Below, piece by piece: positions 19,443 through 28,238 of a stretch of 64,000 nt of DNA (the first letter of the stretch is position 1; each line of letters begins with the position of its first letter). The notes below the pieces were generated by a model. The model did no database searches. It saw only the letters and a program-made list of their open reading frames with translations, and was not told the DNA's origin. The position numbers and the translations under genes were made by a program. This DNA is from an uncultured Flavobacteriaceae bacterium (GTDB lineage: Bacteria > Bacteroidota > Bacteroidia > Flavobacteriales > Flavobacteriaceae). The stretch covers positions 558,001 through 622,000 of the forward strand of contig CANKZG010000002.1 of assembly GCA_947488435.1 (NCBI GenBank). The letters run 5' to 3'.

Positions 19443-20306
19443 ATGAACAAAGTGTATTTTATTTTAATGCTTGTATTTGTATTAAACGCATGCAATACTA
19501 AAAAACAGGAAGTAAACGACGCTGATTTTCCACCCCTAGAACATCCCTTTTTTGCACAAAACCCACCAGGTTCGACTCCGGAAATTTTTGCTCCTCGTAT
19601 GGTTTCTGCGGTAAATAGTGAACCTACAGCTGCCTTTTCACCAGATACAGAAGAGATCTATTTCCGTAGAACTGATGAGGAATTAGAAAATCATGCTCTG
19701 GTTGCCATCCAATACCAAGGTAACCTATGGACGGAATCTTTTATGGTACCCAGAGGGATTTCTCCCGATGGTAAGACTATGCACATAGGGAACGAATATA
19801 GAGAGCGAACCTCTTCTGGTTGGTCGGAGGTGAAAAGTTTGGGAACACCGTTTGATTCTATTCCTATTATGCGCCTTACGGCTTCATCTAAAGGAACCTA
19901 CTATTTTGATACGTCACCTTTTTATGATAAGTCAGATAGAGTAGGAACTATTAGTTATTCACGATTGGTAAACGGCATACGTGAAGAACCAAGAACATTG
20001 GAACTGGATATGGGAAGAAAAAAAGCGCATCCATTCATTGCTCCAGATGAATCCTATTTGATCTGGGATGATCGAAAAGAAGGCGGATATGGTAGCGGTG
20101 ATATGTATATTAGTTTTCGTCAAAAAGACGGTTCATGGGGAGCTGCAATTAATTTAGGAGAACCCATAAATACAGAATATTATGATGGATCTGGCAGTGT
20201 GACATCAGATGGAAAATACTTTTTCTTTACGCGGTTTCCTAATAATAAGAAAACTACAATGTGGGTAGATGCTGGGTTTATTGAGGCACTCAGGTCTAAA
20301 AAATAA
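19443..20306 (+). CDS. PD40 beta-propeller lipoprotein
   Basis: Lipobox [10 protein letters not shown]; the opening signature is slightly altered, AQNPPGSTPEIFAPRMVS. Blade motifs [32 protein letters not shown] and VTSDGKYFFF are present. Strong similarity to the preceding gene (RTSSGWSEVKSLG, MYISFRQKDGSWG) points to recent duplication. The ATG at 19443 sits at the signal peptide start, preferred over a TTG three codons upstream. Spacing to neighbours is 22 and 16 bp, so one transcript is likely. Confidence 0.8.
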   Translation: MNKVYFILMLVFVLNACNTKKQEVNDADFPPLEHPFFAQNPPGSTPEIFAPRMVSAVNSEPTAAFSPDTEEIYFRRTDEELENHALVAIQYQGNLWTESFMVPRGISPDGKTMHIGNEYRERTSSGWSEVKSLGTPFDSIPIMRLTASSKGTYYFDTSPFYDKSDRVGTISYSRLVNGIREEPRTLELDMGRKKAHPFIAPDESYLIWDDRKEGGYGSGDMYISFRQKDGSWGAAINLGEPINTEYYDGSGSVTSDGKYFFFTRFPNNKKTTMWVDAGFIEALRSKK

Positions 20307-20322
20307 TTGATAAAAACAGACA

Positions 20323-21210
20323 ATGAAAAGACTTCATTTTATTTTAATACTAGTTTGCTCACTATGTCTTAATGCGTGCAATACTAAGAAACAGGAAGTA
20401 AAAGACAATGGTTTAATAACTACAGAGAATCTCTATTTTGGACAAAAGCCACCAGGCTTAATTCCAGAAATTTTCGCACCTGAAATTATTGGGAACATAT
20501 CCAATATTTCGTTTTCACCTGAATTAGATGAAGTATATTTTTCGACTGATAAAATAGATGGAAAATTAGCTATCTATTTCTCAAAACTTAAGGCTAATAA
20601 ATGGACTCCCATTAAAAGAGCAAATTTCACCAAGGGAGGGAAAAATGAGGAATTATATCCATTTGTCAGTCATACTAATAAAAGGATTTACTTCACAGCT
20701 TTAGATTCTATTTTTTCGGATGAGAAAATTTGGTATGTAAACCGTTTAGAGGACTCGTGGAGTGACCCAATACAGCTTGATTCACCTATTAACGAAGACT
20801 TGGTTTTTTATATAAATCAATCTAAAAACGGAGATCTTTTTTATACAAGTATTGCAAAAGGAAAAATGTATTATGCACCTAACAAAAACGGTGAATTTCC
20901 GGAAGTACAGGAGGTTGAAATTGAATTTGGGCATCACGGGTTTATTTCCCCATCTCAAGAATATTTGTTGGTATATAATCGAGTCAAAGAAAATGTAAAC
21001 AATATTTATGTCTGCTTTAAGAAAAAAGATGAAACATGGACAAAACCAATTAATCTTGGAAATGAAGTAAATTCTAATTTTGGTGCAGCCTTACCAAGTA
21101 TCACACCAGATGGCAAATATTTGTTTTTTAACAGATCCAATGGCAAAGATGAGTATTTGTATTGGGTAAGTACGGAAGTTATTCACAGGTTGAAGCCGGA
21201 TGGTTTATGA
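20323..21210 (+). CDS. PD40 beta-propeller lipoprotein
   Basis: Lipobox [11 protein letters not shown], then [17 protein letters not shown] and blades [46 protein letters not shown] and [13 protein letters not shown]. It belongs to a second PD40 subtype, with [10 protein letters not shown] and HRLKPDG at the end, shared with the C-terminal half of the next protein and with the gene at 27107. Part of the 17370-22956 run. Confidence 0.8.
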   Translation: MKRLHFILILVCSLCLNACNTKKQEVKDNGLITTENLYFGQKPPGLIPEIFAPEIIGNISNISFSPELDEVYFSTDKIDGKLAIYFSKLKANKWTPIKRANFTKGGKNEELYPFVSHTNKRIYFTALDSIFSDEKIWYVNRLEDSWSDPIQLDSPINEDLVFYINQSKNGDLFYTSIAKGKMYYAPNKNGEFPEVQEVEIEFGHHGFISPSQEYLLVYNRVKENVNNIYVCFKKKDETWTKPINLGNEVNSNFGAALPSITPDGKYLFFNRSNGKDEYLYWVSTEVIHRLKPDGL

Positions 21211-21279
21211 TCACTCGAAGTATACAACCGGTTCGAAATGAAGAGTTCCCAGTCAGTCATTAATTATAAACTAAAACAC

Positions 21280-22956
21280 ATGAAAGTAACGAAGTTATTC
21301 ACATTGATATGTATTATATCCCTAAACGCTGTCTATGCTCAGGAAAATAATGCAAATGATAAAGCAAAAACAGCAACAATCACCAACCTAGAATTATCGA
21401 AGATACAAGTAGTACCGATAAAGGATACAAAGAATGACAGGCAGTATGAGCTTTACATCAAGCTACCAGAGGGATATGCAGAAAACGTTTATGTGAATTA
21501 TCCTGTGATTTATTTTACGGATGCCCTGTGGCACATCGAAATAATATCGGGCTCAGCCGACTTTCTAGCGAAAGATGCGATTCTAGTGGGCATTTCCTGG
21601 GAAAAGAACCTCAAAGGAGATTTAGCTACATTAGGAGCACATGCAAGTCGATTTCGAGATTTTTCAATACAACCATCATCCAATCCTCAAGCTCAGGAAA
21701 GATATCAATTAGGACAGGCCAGCAATCATCTGGATTTTATTCGTAATGAAGTGATTAAGTACGTTGAAAATAAGTATCGAACAGACGCTGATAATCGCAG
21801 CTATTTTGGATATTCGGCAGGTGCTAAATTTGGTGCATACACCTTACTCACACAACCCAACACCTTTAAAAATTACATTCTGGGCAGTCCATCACTTTCG
21901 AGTGGGGGGAGAGATGTTCCTGTTCTTTCTAAACTTGTTCCAAATGAAGCACTAAATGCCAATGTTTTCATTTCATATGGGGATTTGGAAAAGGAGACCA
22001 GTCCGTATACCGATGAAATGATTGCTCTGCTGAAAAATAAAAACGATAAAGGTTTATTGCTCAAGCATGAAGTTATCGAGGGAACTCATGAAACAGCGTT
22101 TCCGATGACGGCGGTACACAGTATGAAATGGTTGTCACAATGGTTATTACCGGTGAATAATTACCCTGTTTTAGAGGGACCTTATTTTGGACAAAAACTA
22201 CCAGGGGTAACCCCAGAAGTTTTTGCTCCGGATATCGTTTCAGTAAAAGGAAGAAATGAAGCTGCTGTTTCTTTTTCTCCTGATTTAAATGAATTCTATT
22301 TTACGACAAAGAAAAGAAGCGAAAATTTTGATGGGACTGTGTATTTCTCAAGATTGGAAAACAAAAAATGGACGGATCTTAAGAAAGTAAGTTTCACAGA
22401 AGGAAAGAGCAGTAATGAATCGCATACATCCATGAGCCCTAATGGTAAACGGATTTATTTTATAGATGATCATGGTAAAGCTTTGTATGTAAGCCGTTTT
22501 AAGGGTTCCTGGAGTGATGCAACACCATTAGATTTACCTATAGGTGATGATAAGGTTTTTAATCTTATTGAAGCCCAAAACGGAGATCTTTATTTTTTCA
22601 ATACCACAAAGTGGAAACTGTACTACGCACGCAACAAAAACGGAGAATTTCCCGAAGCCTGGGAAGTTGACATTGAATTTGGAGGGCACGCACATATTTC
22701 CCCATCTCAAGACTATTTAGTAGTAGATGAACTGAATAAAAATAGAGGCGATAAGCTAGATCTTTATGTTTATTTTAAGAAGCAAGATGGAACATGGTCA
22801 AAACCATTTGACCTTGGGGATGAGGTAAATACAGATTCTCATGAGGCACAACCCCGTATCACTCCAGATGGTAAATACTTATTTTATAGTCGAAATGGAG
22901 ATATTTATTGGGTAAGTACGGCGGTTATTCATAGGTTAAAACCAGATGATATTTAG
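21280..22956 (+). CDS. Esterase fused to PD40 beta-propeller
   Basis: Signal peptide (NAVYAQENN). Residues ~35-290 are a putative esterase (esterase D/enterochelin-esterase-like alpha/beta hydrolase) with GYSAG nucleophile elbow (Ser179) and the catalytic His in EGTHETAFP (His270). From ~292 the protein continues as a PD40 propeller beginning GPYFGQKLPGVTPEVFAP and ending [14 protein letters not shown] stand-alone version of the esterase lies at 23888 and stand-alone propellers sit directly upstream, so this looks like a fusion of neighbouring genes in which the propeller lost its own lipobox. The ATG at 21280 precedes the signal peptide; an upstream in-frame ATG at 21238 is less likely. Confidence 0.82.
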   Translation: MKVTKLFTLICIISLNAVYAQENNANDKAKTATITNLELSKIQVVPIKDTKNDRQYELYIKLPEGYAENVYVNYPVIYFTDALWHIEIISGSADFLAKDAILVGISWEKNLKGDLATLGAHASRFRDFSIQPSSNPQAQERYQLGQASNHLDFIRNEVIKYVENKYRTDADNRSYFGYSAGAKFGAYTLLTQPNTFKNYILGSPSLSSGGRDVPVLSKLVPNEALNANVFISYGDLEKETSPYTDEMIALLKNKNDKGLLLKHEVIEGTHETAFPMTAVHSMKWLSQWLLPVNNYPVLEGPYFGQKLPGVTPEVFAPDIVSVKGRNEAAVSFSPDLNEFYFTTKKRSENFDGTVYFSRLENKKWTDLKKVSFTEGKSSNESHTSMSPNGKRIYFIDDHGKALYVSRFKGSWSDATPLDLPIGDDKVFNLIEAQNGDLYFFNTTKWKLYYARNKNGEFPEAWEVDIEFGGHAHISPSQDYLVVDELNKNRGDKLDLYVYFKKQDGTWSKPFDLGDEVNTDSHEAQPRITPDGKYLFYSRNGDIYWVSTAVIHRLKPDDI

Positions 22957-23038
22957 GCAGTAACAATAAATTTCACATTCTTATTTTTGATACGAACTTG
23001 GTATATGCTTAATGACAATAGTCTAATTGCAAATTTAA

Positions 23039-23830
23039 ATGATAAAGGTAAACAACGTAAAGACAACAAAACTATCAATTCTAGACGGTGTTGAGTTTAA
23101 ATCTGCTGTGTTTATTGATAAAAACTTCCCTTTTCATTTTCATCAATGTTGGAGTCTGGCATATATCGAATATGGAAGCGAGAACATTGCATATCGAAAT
23201 ATAAATTTTTTGGTCAGCAAAAATGCCTTACAATTAATTCCGCCATACTCCATTCATAAAAACTGGAGTAATGAAAATAATGCTTGGGCTTATAAGGCAC
23301 TTTATATAAGCAATGATGTAGTCAAAAATGTAGCAAAGCGTATGAACGTTGATTATGCTTATCTAGCAAGCTTTCCTTATTTTATATCCTATTGTAATAA
23401 TGCGTTTGAAGTAAACGAAGCATCAATTTTTCAAATCCTTGAAAATCTTTTCTCGGGTACTTTGAATGCTGTTAAAGAACCTTTATTTCAAAAGAATACG
23501 GATCCCCCATTTGATGATATTCTAAACTATTTGTTTCTGAATTATAACCAGCCAATCACTTTAGATAGGTTGCAATCAAAGTTTAAAGTGAATAAATTTA
23601 AGCTACAAAAAAGCTTTAAAAAAAACATTGGGTTAACCCCTTTGGAGTATCTTACTACTCTTAGAATAGAGAACGCAAAAAAGCTTTTTTATACGGATCT
23701 TTCTTTGGTAGAAATTGCATTGGAATCAGGGTTTTATGACCAAAGTCATTTTACGCATAGTTTCAAAAAATACGTTGGGGTAACTCCGGGGAATTATAAA
23801 AAGAATAGCAAGATTTTACAAGACTTGTAA
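23039..23830 (+). CDS. AraC-family transcriptional regulator with cupin-type N-terminus
   Basis: 263 residues. The N-terminal ~140 residues match an AraC sugar/effector-binding cupin (FPFHFHQCWSLAYIEYG, NALQLIPPYSIHKN). The C-terminal ~100 residues are a double HTH (LDRLQSKFKVNKFKLQKSF; IALESGFYDQSHFTHSFKK; TPGNYKK). Unlike the two AraC proteins with membrane domains in this window it is soluble. It sits between the esterase-propeller gene and the second esterase on the same strand and may control them. Confidence 0.88.
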   Translation: MIKVNNVKTTKLSILDGVEFKSAVFIDKNFPFHFHQCWSLAYIEYGSENIAYRNINFLVSKNALQLIPPYSIHKNWSNENNAWAYKALYISNDVVKNVAKRMNVDYAYLASFPYFISYCNNAFEVNEASIFQILENLFSGTLNAVKEPLFQKNTDPPFDDILNYLFLNYNQPITLDRLQSKFKVNKFKLQKSFKKNIGLTPLEYLTTLRIENAKKLFYTDLSLVEIALESGFYDQSHFTHSFKKYVGVTPGNYKKNSKILQDL

Positions 23831-23887
23831 CCCTCTCAAGCGGCATATTTGTTTTCTGGATTAATGAAAACAGCAACGCAGCGAACT

Positions 23888-24697
23888 ATGAGAGATTACA
23901 ATATTATATTTTTAACACTTGCATTGTTCTTAAATGCTGGTAATACCAATAATCTGAAAGCACAAGACAATGGTGCGCCAACCCTTGAGGTTCTTGAGCA
24001 TGAGGCATATGAAATGCCAAGAACTCAGGTTATTCAGGTGCATAATTCTGAAACAGATACACTAAATACGCTTTACGTAAAACTACCGGAAGGATATGAG
24101 GAAAACACAGATTTAAAATACCCTGTAATCTATTTTACGCACCCTGTACTACATATCGAAATATTATCTTCGACCACCTATTGGCAAATTGAAGATGTTA
24201 TTTTGGTCGGGATTACCTGGCAAAAAGGGATGAACTTAGACAAACTGGACAGTTATCTGAACTTTATTCGTAACGATGTATTCAGAACTATAGAAACTAA
24301 CTACCAAGCTGATGCCGATCAACGTACCTATTTTGGATACTCTTACGGTGCTGTATTTGGTGCTTATTTTTTAACAGAACGTACAAATACCTTTGAAAAT
24401 TACATTCTTGGTAGTCCAGCTCTTGGAATTGATCATCAAGTTATTACTAATATATATGCATTTAAGTCCACTGAAATGGAAGATCGTAAAAAACTAAACG
24501 CAAATGTTTTTGTTTCATATGGCAATCTAGAGACAACGGCTATTCCACTTTTCGAAAAATTTATCACCATGCTTAAAGGCTTAAATGATGAAACGTTAAC
24601 CTTGGAACATACTGTGGTTGAGGGTGACCATTCAACAGCCTTACCTATGACTACCGTACAAAGTATGTATTGGTTATCAAACTTGATAAAAGAATAA
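23888..24697 (+). CDS. Putative secreted esterase (alpha/beta hydrolase)
   Basis: About 270 residues: LYVKLPEGYEENTDLKYPVIYF, a GYSYG nucleophile motif (Ser152), NYILGSPALG, and the catalytic His in VEGDHSTALP (His248). It parallels the esterase half of the fusion at 21280. The leader reads ALFLNAGNTNN, matching the LFLNACNT lipobox of neighbouring propellers but with Gly for the essential Cys, so it cannot be lipidated; the following LKAQD may be a signal peptidase I site. The ATG at 23888 best fits the signal; ATG 23864 and TTG 23849 are possible alternatives. Confidence 0.8.
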   Translation: MRDYNIIFLTLALFLNAGNTNNLKAQDNGAPTLEVLEHEAYEMPRTQVIQVHNSETDTLNTLYVKLPEGYEENTDLKYPVIYFTHPVLHIEILSSTTYWQIEDVILVGITWQKGMNLDKLDSYLNFIRNDVFRTIETNYQADADQRTYFGYSYGAVFGAYFLTERTNTFENYILGSPALGIDHQVITNIYAFKSTEMEDRKKLNANVFVSYGNLETTAIPLFEKFITMLKGLNDETLTLEHTVVEGDHSTALPMTTVQSMYWLSNLIKE

Positions 24698-24771
24698 TAA
24701 ACCTAAAAGCGCGGTATGCTTTTTTTGATTAGAAACACTAGGCAAGCTAAGCATTATCAAATGGCTTTTTA

Positions 24772-24835
24772 GAGCAGTTCATTACGGTATATAGCAGTTG
24801 GCAAAATTTATATTGATTTCATAAAAGAAAAATAC
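24772..24835 (+). promoter_or_regulatory. Direct-repeat promoter element, copy 2
   Basis: AGCAGTT at 24773-24779 and 24793-24799 (20 bp apart), with AAAAATAC at 24828-24835. All three distances match the copies at 690 and 30916. The flanking TAAGCATTAT.AAATGG is shared with copy 1. It lies between the esterase and the cytochrome-containing gene starting at 25071. Confidence 0.6.
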
Positions 24836-24954
24836 AATTATTGGTACTTATAAAGGGTTTTTCTAAATCATTTTAGATTTTTAAAACGACACAAGAAAAT
24901 GATAATAGCACTATTTAGAACACAAGAACCGTAAATAACAGAACGCATCTGTTA

Positions 24955-25055
24955 CTGACGTGGTTCACTCAACCTTCGCTAAAGATGGAACAGCATTTCC
25001 GATAACAGATTTACAGAGTGTCGCTTGGTTAGTAATAATCAATTATTTTAAAATT
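24955..25055 (+). pseudogene. Remnant of an esterase C-terminus
   Basis: Reading in the frame of 25071 but upstream of its start gives VHSTFAKDGTAFPITDLQSV and AWL. This resembles the ends of the two nearby esterases (EGDHSTALPMTTVQSMYWL, EGTHETAFPMTAVHSMKWL). No N-terminal half is present, so it appears to be a deletion remnant of a third esterase lying between the promoter element at 24772 and the next gene. The rest of the 24698-25070 gap holds only the promoter element. Confidence 0.45.
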
Positions 25056-25070
25056 AATTACGTTACAAAT

Positions 25071-26315
25071 ATGAATAAATATCGGGGGATTTCAATTTTA
25101 GGCCTTTTTATAGGGCTTTGTTTTTTACTAATTCGATGCGAAACAAGTGATTCTACAAATCATAAGTTTTTGACAGGTGAAGGCATTGGAATTAATAGTA
25201 TCACATTGATGGTTAAAGACATTGATTCGGCCATTAGTTATTACAAAGATACCTTGGGTTTTGATATCAGAACTGCCCCAAAAGATGGTATTTTTTCCGG
25301 CACAAAGACTTCTAATATGTATCTGGGAGACTTTTCTTCCTTTGAGTTTTTAGCTATTGCTGACTCCGTGAATAAGGATTCTATAACCCCATTTGTAAAA
25401 TCATTTCTGAATTCCCATCAAGGCGTTCGATTGTTTTCTGTCCACACTTCATCTATTGATTCTACTTTAATCAGTTTGTCGGCAAGTGGGTTTGCAATGG
25501 ATACGATACATCAATATCAAAGTAACTTGAGGCAACGTGAAGGATGGTCTAGAGATAATCCTAAACAAAAAAGTCTTGATTTTAATACTGAAAATCCCGC
25601 AACACATCTGCCGCGCTTTATTGAAAGAGTAGGGAGTGGTTACAAAGATGTAAGAAGAGAATGGAAGACGTATTATGTGAGTCGAAGAATGTACAATACA
25701 CATCCTAATGGGGTAGTTGGTATAAAGGCAATACGCGTCCTTGTTGATAATGTAAAGTCTTCTAGCAACGAATTTCAAGAGATGGGCTTTGATTTGATAG
25801 CGCAAACTGATGCTATTGCTCGCTTTCAACTTTATAAAAACCATGAGATTCATCTGATGGCTGCTAGAAATCAAGAACAGAGAGATTTTTTAGCCAATCG
25901 AGGAGAGGGCGTATTTGCTATAAGGTTCGATGTTGCCCATATGGATTCCACCATGCAATACTTTGAAAAAGTAGTATCCCTTGATGCCTTGAACAAATCA
26001 TCGGATTTACTAACAATTTCAGCTGACTACGCTTTTGGCGTTCAATTGGAATTTACACAAGAATCCGAGGAGCAAAATGTATTTGCTCGAACGTATACGC
26101 CTGCAGAAGAATTGGATAGTTTGGCATTAGTTCACTCGGCTTCGTTGTATGCAAAATATTGCGCCCTGTGTCATGGAGATAATAGAGAAGGATATACGGC
26201 AGATAACGCTCCTTCTTTACGGTCAAAATCACTATTGGGTACTAGTATGTCTTCTAATTTCATGCGATACACCATCCAATATGGTAGGGCCAATACCCCA
26301 TGGCTGGTTATTTAG
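25071..26315 (+). CDS. VOC/glyoxalase-cytochrome c lipoprotein, 5' part of a frameshifted gene
   Basis: Lipobox LLIRCETS. Residues ~35-340 hold two vicinal-oxygen-chelate (glyoxalase-like) halves (ITLMVKDIDSAISYYKDTLG; IKAIRVLVDNVKSSSNEFQE). A cytochrome c domain then begins with CALCH (Cys364-His368). The frame stops after RANTPWLVI, whereas a frame shifted by one continues naturally as MAGYLDAQGGPLADIE, supplying the expected haem Met and the final helix. The shift falls in an ACCCCATGG run near 26297. Either a one-base loss or sequencing error split one gene, or the parts are translated separately through the 16-bp overlap. The ATG at 25071 is preferred to a GTG at 24960. Confidence 0.75.
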   Translation: MNKYRGISILGLFIGLCFLLIRCETSDSTNHKFLTGEGIGINSITLMVKDIDSAISYYKDTLGFDIRTAPKDGIFSGTKTSNMYLGDFSSFEFLAIADSVNKDSITPFVKSFLNSHQGVRLFSVHTSSIDSTLISLSASGFAMDTIHQYQSNLRQREGWSRDNPKQKSLDFNTENPATHLPRFIERVGSGYKDVRREWKTYYVSRRMYNTHPNGVVGIKAIRVLVDNVKSSSNEFQEMGFDLIAQTDAIARFQLYKNHEIHLMAARNQEQRDFLANRGEGVFAIRFDVAHMDSTMQYFEKVVSLDALNKSSDLLTISADYAFGVQLEFTQESEEQNVFARTYTPAEELDSLALVHSASLYAKYCALCHGDNREGYTADNAPSLRSKSLLGTSMSSNFMRYTIQYGRANTPWLVI

Positions 26316-27094
26316 ATGCACAAGGAGGACCCTTAGCGGATATCGAGGTGGAACTAATCTTAAAATGGTTATATGAAATGGCAGCGGTTAAAGAACCTAT
26401 AGCGCTTTCTAGAGAACCTATAGTAGGCGACATTGAAATTGGAGCCAACATTTACAATTTACAATGTGCAAGTTGTCATGGTGAAAGCGGGGAAGGTAGA
26501 TCTGCTCCAGCTTTGGGCAACGCTATGACTTTAGCAACAGCTACTGATCATTTTCTTAGGTATGCTATTGCGGAGGGACGTGATGGAACGCCAATGAAGG
26601 CTCACAAAGATCAACTTAGCGATAAAGAGATTGATGGTTTAGTTGCTTTTTTGAGGACCCGGTCATCTGGCTGGGATATTCCTAAACCAATCCCTGTAAA
26701 AATTCCTTCCCCTGAAGAGTATATATTGAATCCTGATGGGGATAATCCTGTTTTTAATTTGAAGGAAGATAAATATGTTTCATCCGAAAAAGTTAATGAA
26801 GCGCTTAAAAATGGACAGCGTATGATTATCTTAGATGCAAGATCAGAAGTGGCTTGGCGTCAGATGCATATTCCAGGTGCCATTCCGGTTCCATATTATA
26901 AAGAGCCGGAAGATTTTATAAACGATATTCCAAATGATGGTACTCAAATCGTTGTCTATTGTGCTTGTCCTCACGCTGCCTCAGGCCGGGTATTAAGTAC
27001 GCTGAGAAGAAACGGATTTGAAAATACCGCTATTATAGATGAAGGAATTTTGGTTTGGGCCCAACTAGGATTTCCAGTGAGAAGCGGGAATTAA
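26300..27094 (+). CDS. Cytochrome c-rhodanese protein, 3' part of the frameshifted gene
   Basis: Begins with the end of the first cytochrome c domain (MAGYLDAQGGPL). A second complete cytochrome c follows, with CASCH (Cys56-His60) and GTPMKAHKDQL as likely haem Met region. A C-terminal rhodanese domain (~160-260) has IILDARSEVAWRQMHIPGAI and active-site Cys221 in VYCACPHAASGR. With the upstream fragment the intact product would be VOC-VOC-cytc-cytc-rhodanese, exported to the periplasm. Without the upstream part this fragment has no signal peptide, and haem attachment would fail in the cytoplasm, which favours a frameshift over a true separate gene. Confidence 0.72.
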   Translation: MAGYLDAQGGPLADIEVELILKWLYEMAAVKEPIALSREPIVGDIEIGANIYNLQCASCHGESGEGRSAPALGNAMTLATATDHFLRYAIAEGRDGTPMKAHKDQLSDKEIDGLVAFLRTRSSGWDIPKPIPVKIPSPEEYILNPDGDNPVFNLKEDKYVSSEKVNEALKNGQRMIILDARSEVAWRQMHIPGAIPVPYYKEPEDFINDIPNDGTQIVVYCACPHAASGRVLSTLRRNGFENTAIIDEGILVWAQLGFPVRSGN

Positions 27095-27106
27095 AAAAAC
27101 TGAACA

Positions 27107-28036
27107 TTGAAAAATTACACAATCAAATTCTTAGTACTGGTATTTATTATCTTTCTAAACGCTTGCAAGACGGAGCAATCGAATGCAAAAAAGAATGATT
27201 CTTCAATTGAAGAAAGTTATTATTTTGGCCAAAAACCACCTGGTGTAATCCCCGAAATTTTCGCTCCTGGCATCATTTCAATTGATGGAAGATTTGAAGG
27301 TGCCGTTTCGTTTTCTCCTAATTTAGATGAAGTCTATTTTGCGGCATATTATGAAGGCGAAGCAACAGCGATCTATTTCTCAAAACTTGAAAATGATAGA
27401 TGGACTCCTGTTAAAAGAGCAAACTTCACCAATGGAAGAAAAAATGAAGAAATGCATCCATTCGTTAGCCCCGATGGTAAACGAATTTATTTCACAGCTT
27501 TGGATTCCAGTTTTGCCGATGAGAAAATTTGGTATGTAAACCGTTTAGGAGATTCTTGGGGTGATGCAAATTTACTTGATTCACCCATAAATAACGACTT
27601 AGTATTTTCTCCCAATCAGGCAAAAAACGGTGACCTTTTTTGCACCAATATATCAGACATACGAAACATAAAAATCAATTATGCCCCTAATAAAAATGGG
27701 GAATTTCCTGAAGTACAGGAAGTTGCCCTAGAAATGGGTCATCATGCATTCATTTCCCCATCACAAGATTACTTGATCGTAACCGCACGAAACGATGAAG
27801 AAGATGGAAGAACCGATAATGATATGTATGTATATTTCAAAGATAAAGATGGAAGTTGGACAAAACCCATAAACCTTGGAAAGACCATAAACACAAACCT
27901 TTATGAAAAAGGTCCAAGGATCACTCCAGACGGCAAGTATTTATTTTTTGGTAGGGATGAAAGTGATATAGCCCCTGGATTGGCAAATATTTATTGGGTA
28001 AGCACCGCAGTTATTGAGAAGCTAAGACCCAAATAG
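27107..28036 (+). CDS. PD40 beta-propeller lipoprotein
   Basis: Lipobox IIFLNACKTEQ, then GQKPPGVIPEIFAPGIIS and blades [42 protein letters not shown] and [13 protein letters not shown]. Very close to the gene at 20323 (both contain [10 protein letters not shown] and KRANFT). The best start is a TTG 12 bp after the upstream stop; no ATG lies at the signal-peptide start. Same transcript as the cytochrome-rhodanese gene is likely. Confidence 0.8.
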   Translation: MKNYTIKFLVLVFIIFLNACKTEQSNAKKNDSSIEESYYFGQKPPGVIPEIFAPGIISIDGRFEGAVSFSPNLDEVYFAAYYEGEATAIYFSKLENDRWTPVKRANFTNGRKNEEMHPFVSPDGKRIYFTALDSSFADEKIWYVNRLGDSWGDANLLDSPINNDLVFSPNQAKNGDLFCTNISDIRNIKINYAPNKNGEFPEVQEVALEMGHHAFISPSQDYLIVTARNDEEDGRTDNDMYVYFKDKDGSWTKPINLGKTINTNLYEKGPRITPDGKYLFFGRDESDIAPGLANIYWVSTAVIEKLRPK

Positions 28037-28059
28037 TGGTAAAGCGTAAAAAAGTATAG

Positions 28060-28235
28060 TTCCCTTTGGCCCTAGCATTACTCTTGTTTTTCCAATAGGA
28101 ACTGGGATATACATTTACTGGTCTCCGACTATTGGTTCGAATTAAACTTGGATACTGGCAAAAGTTTTCTGGACATTTTACCCTTAGGTGCTAATAAGAA
28201 TTGTCCTAACAGACAATACCAGTTTAGTAGCGCAT
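28060..28235 (+). pseudogene. Possible decayed PD40 lipoprotein start
   Basis: The stretch after 27107's stop contains CCCTTTGGCCCTAGCATTAC with a following T-rich run, recalling a signal peptide coding region. Further on, TGGCAAAAGTTTTCTGGACA weakly resembles the DNA for GQKPPG..PE in the paralogues. No frame is open. The resemblance is weak and may be chance. Confidence 0.25.
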
Positions 28236-28238
28236 GTA

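Noticed and set aside
24960-25070. GTG start for the VOC/cytochrome gene
   Set aside because: The extra residues match an esterase C-terminus and precede a good lipoprotein signal starting at 25071, so they are a relic rather than part of the protein.
25467-25874. 135-codon minus-strand frame
   Set aside because: Lies antisense to the VOC-domain coding region, which has clear domain motifs; composition is that of a shadow frame.
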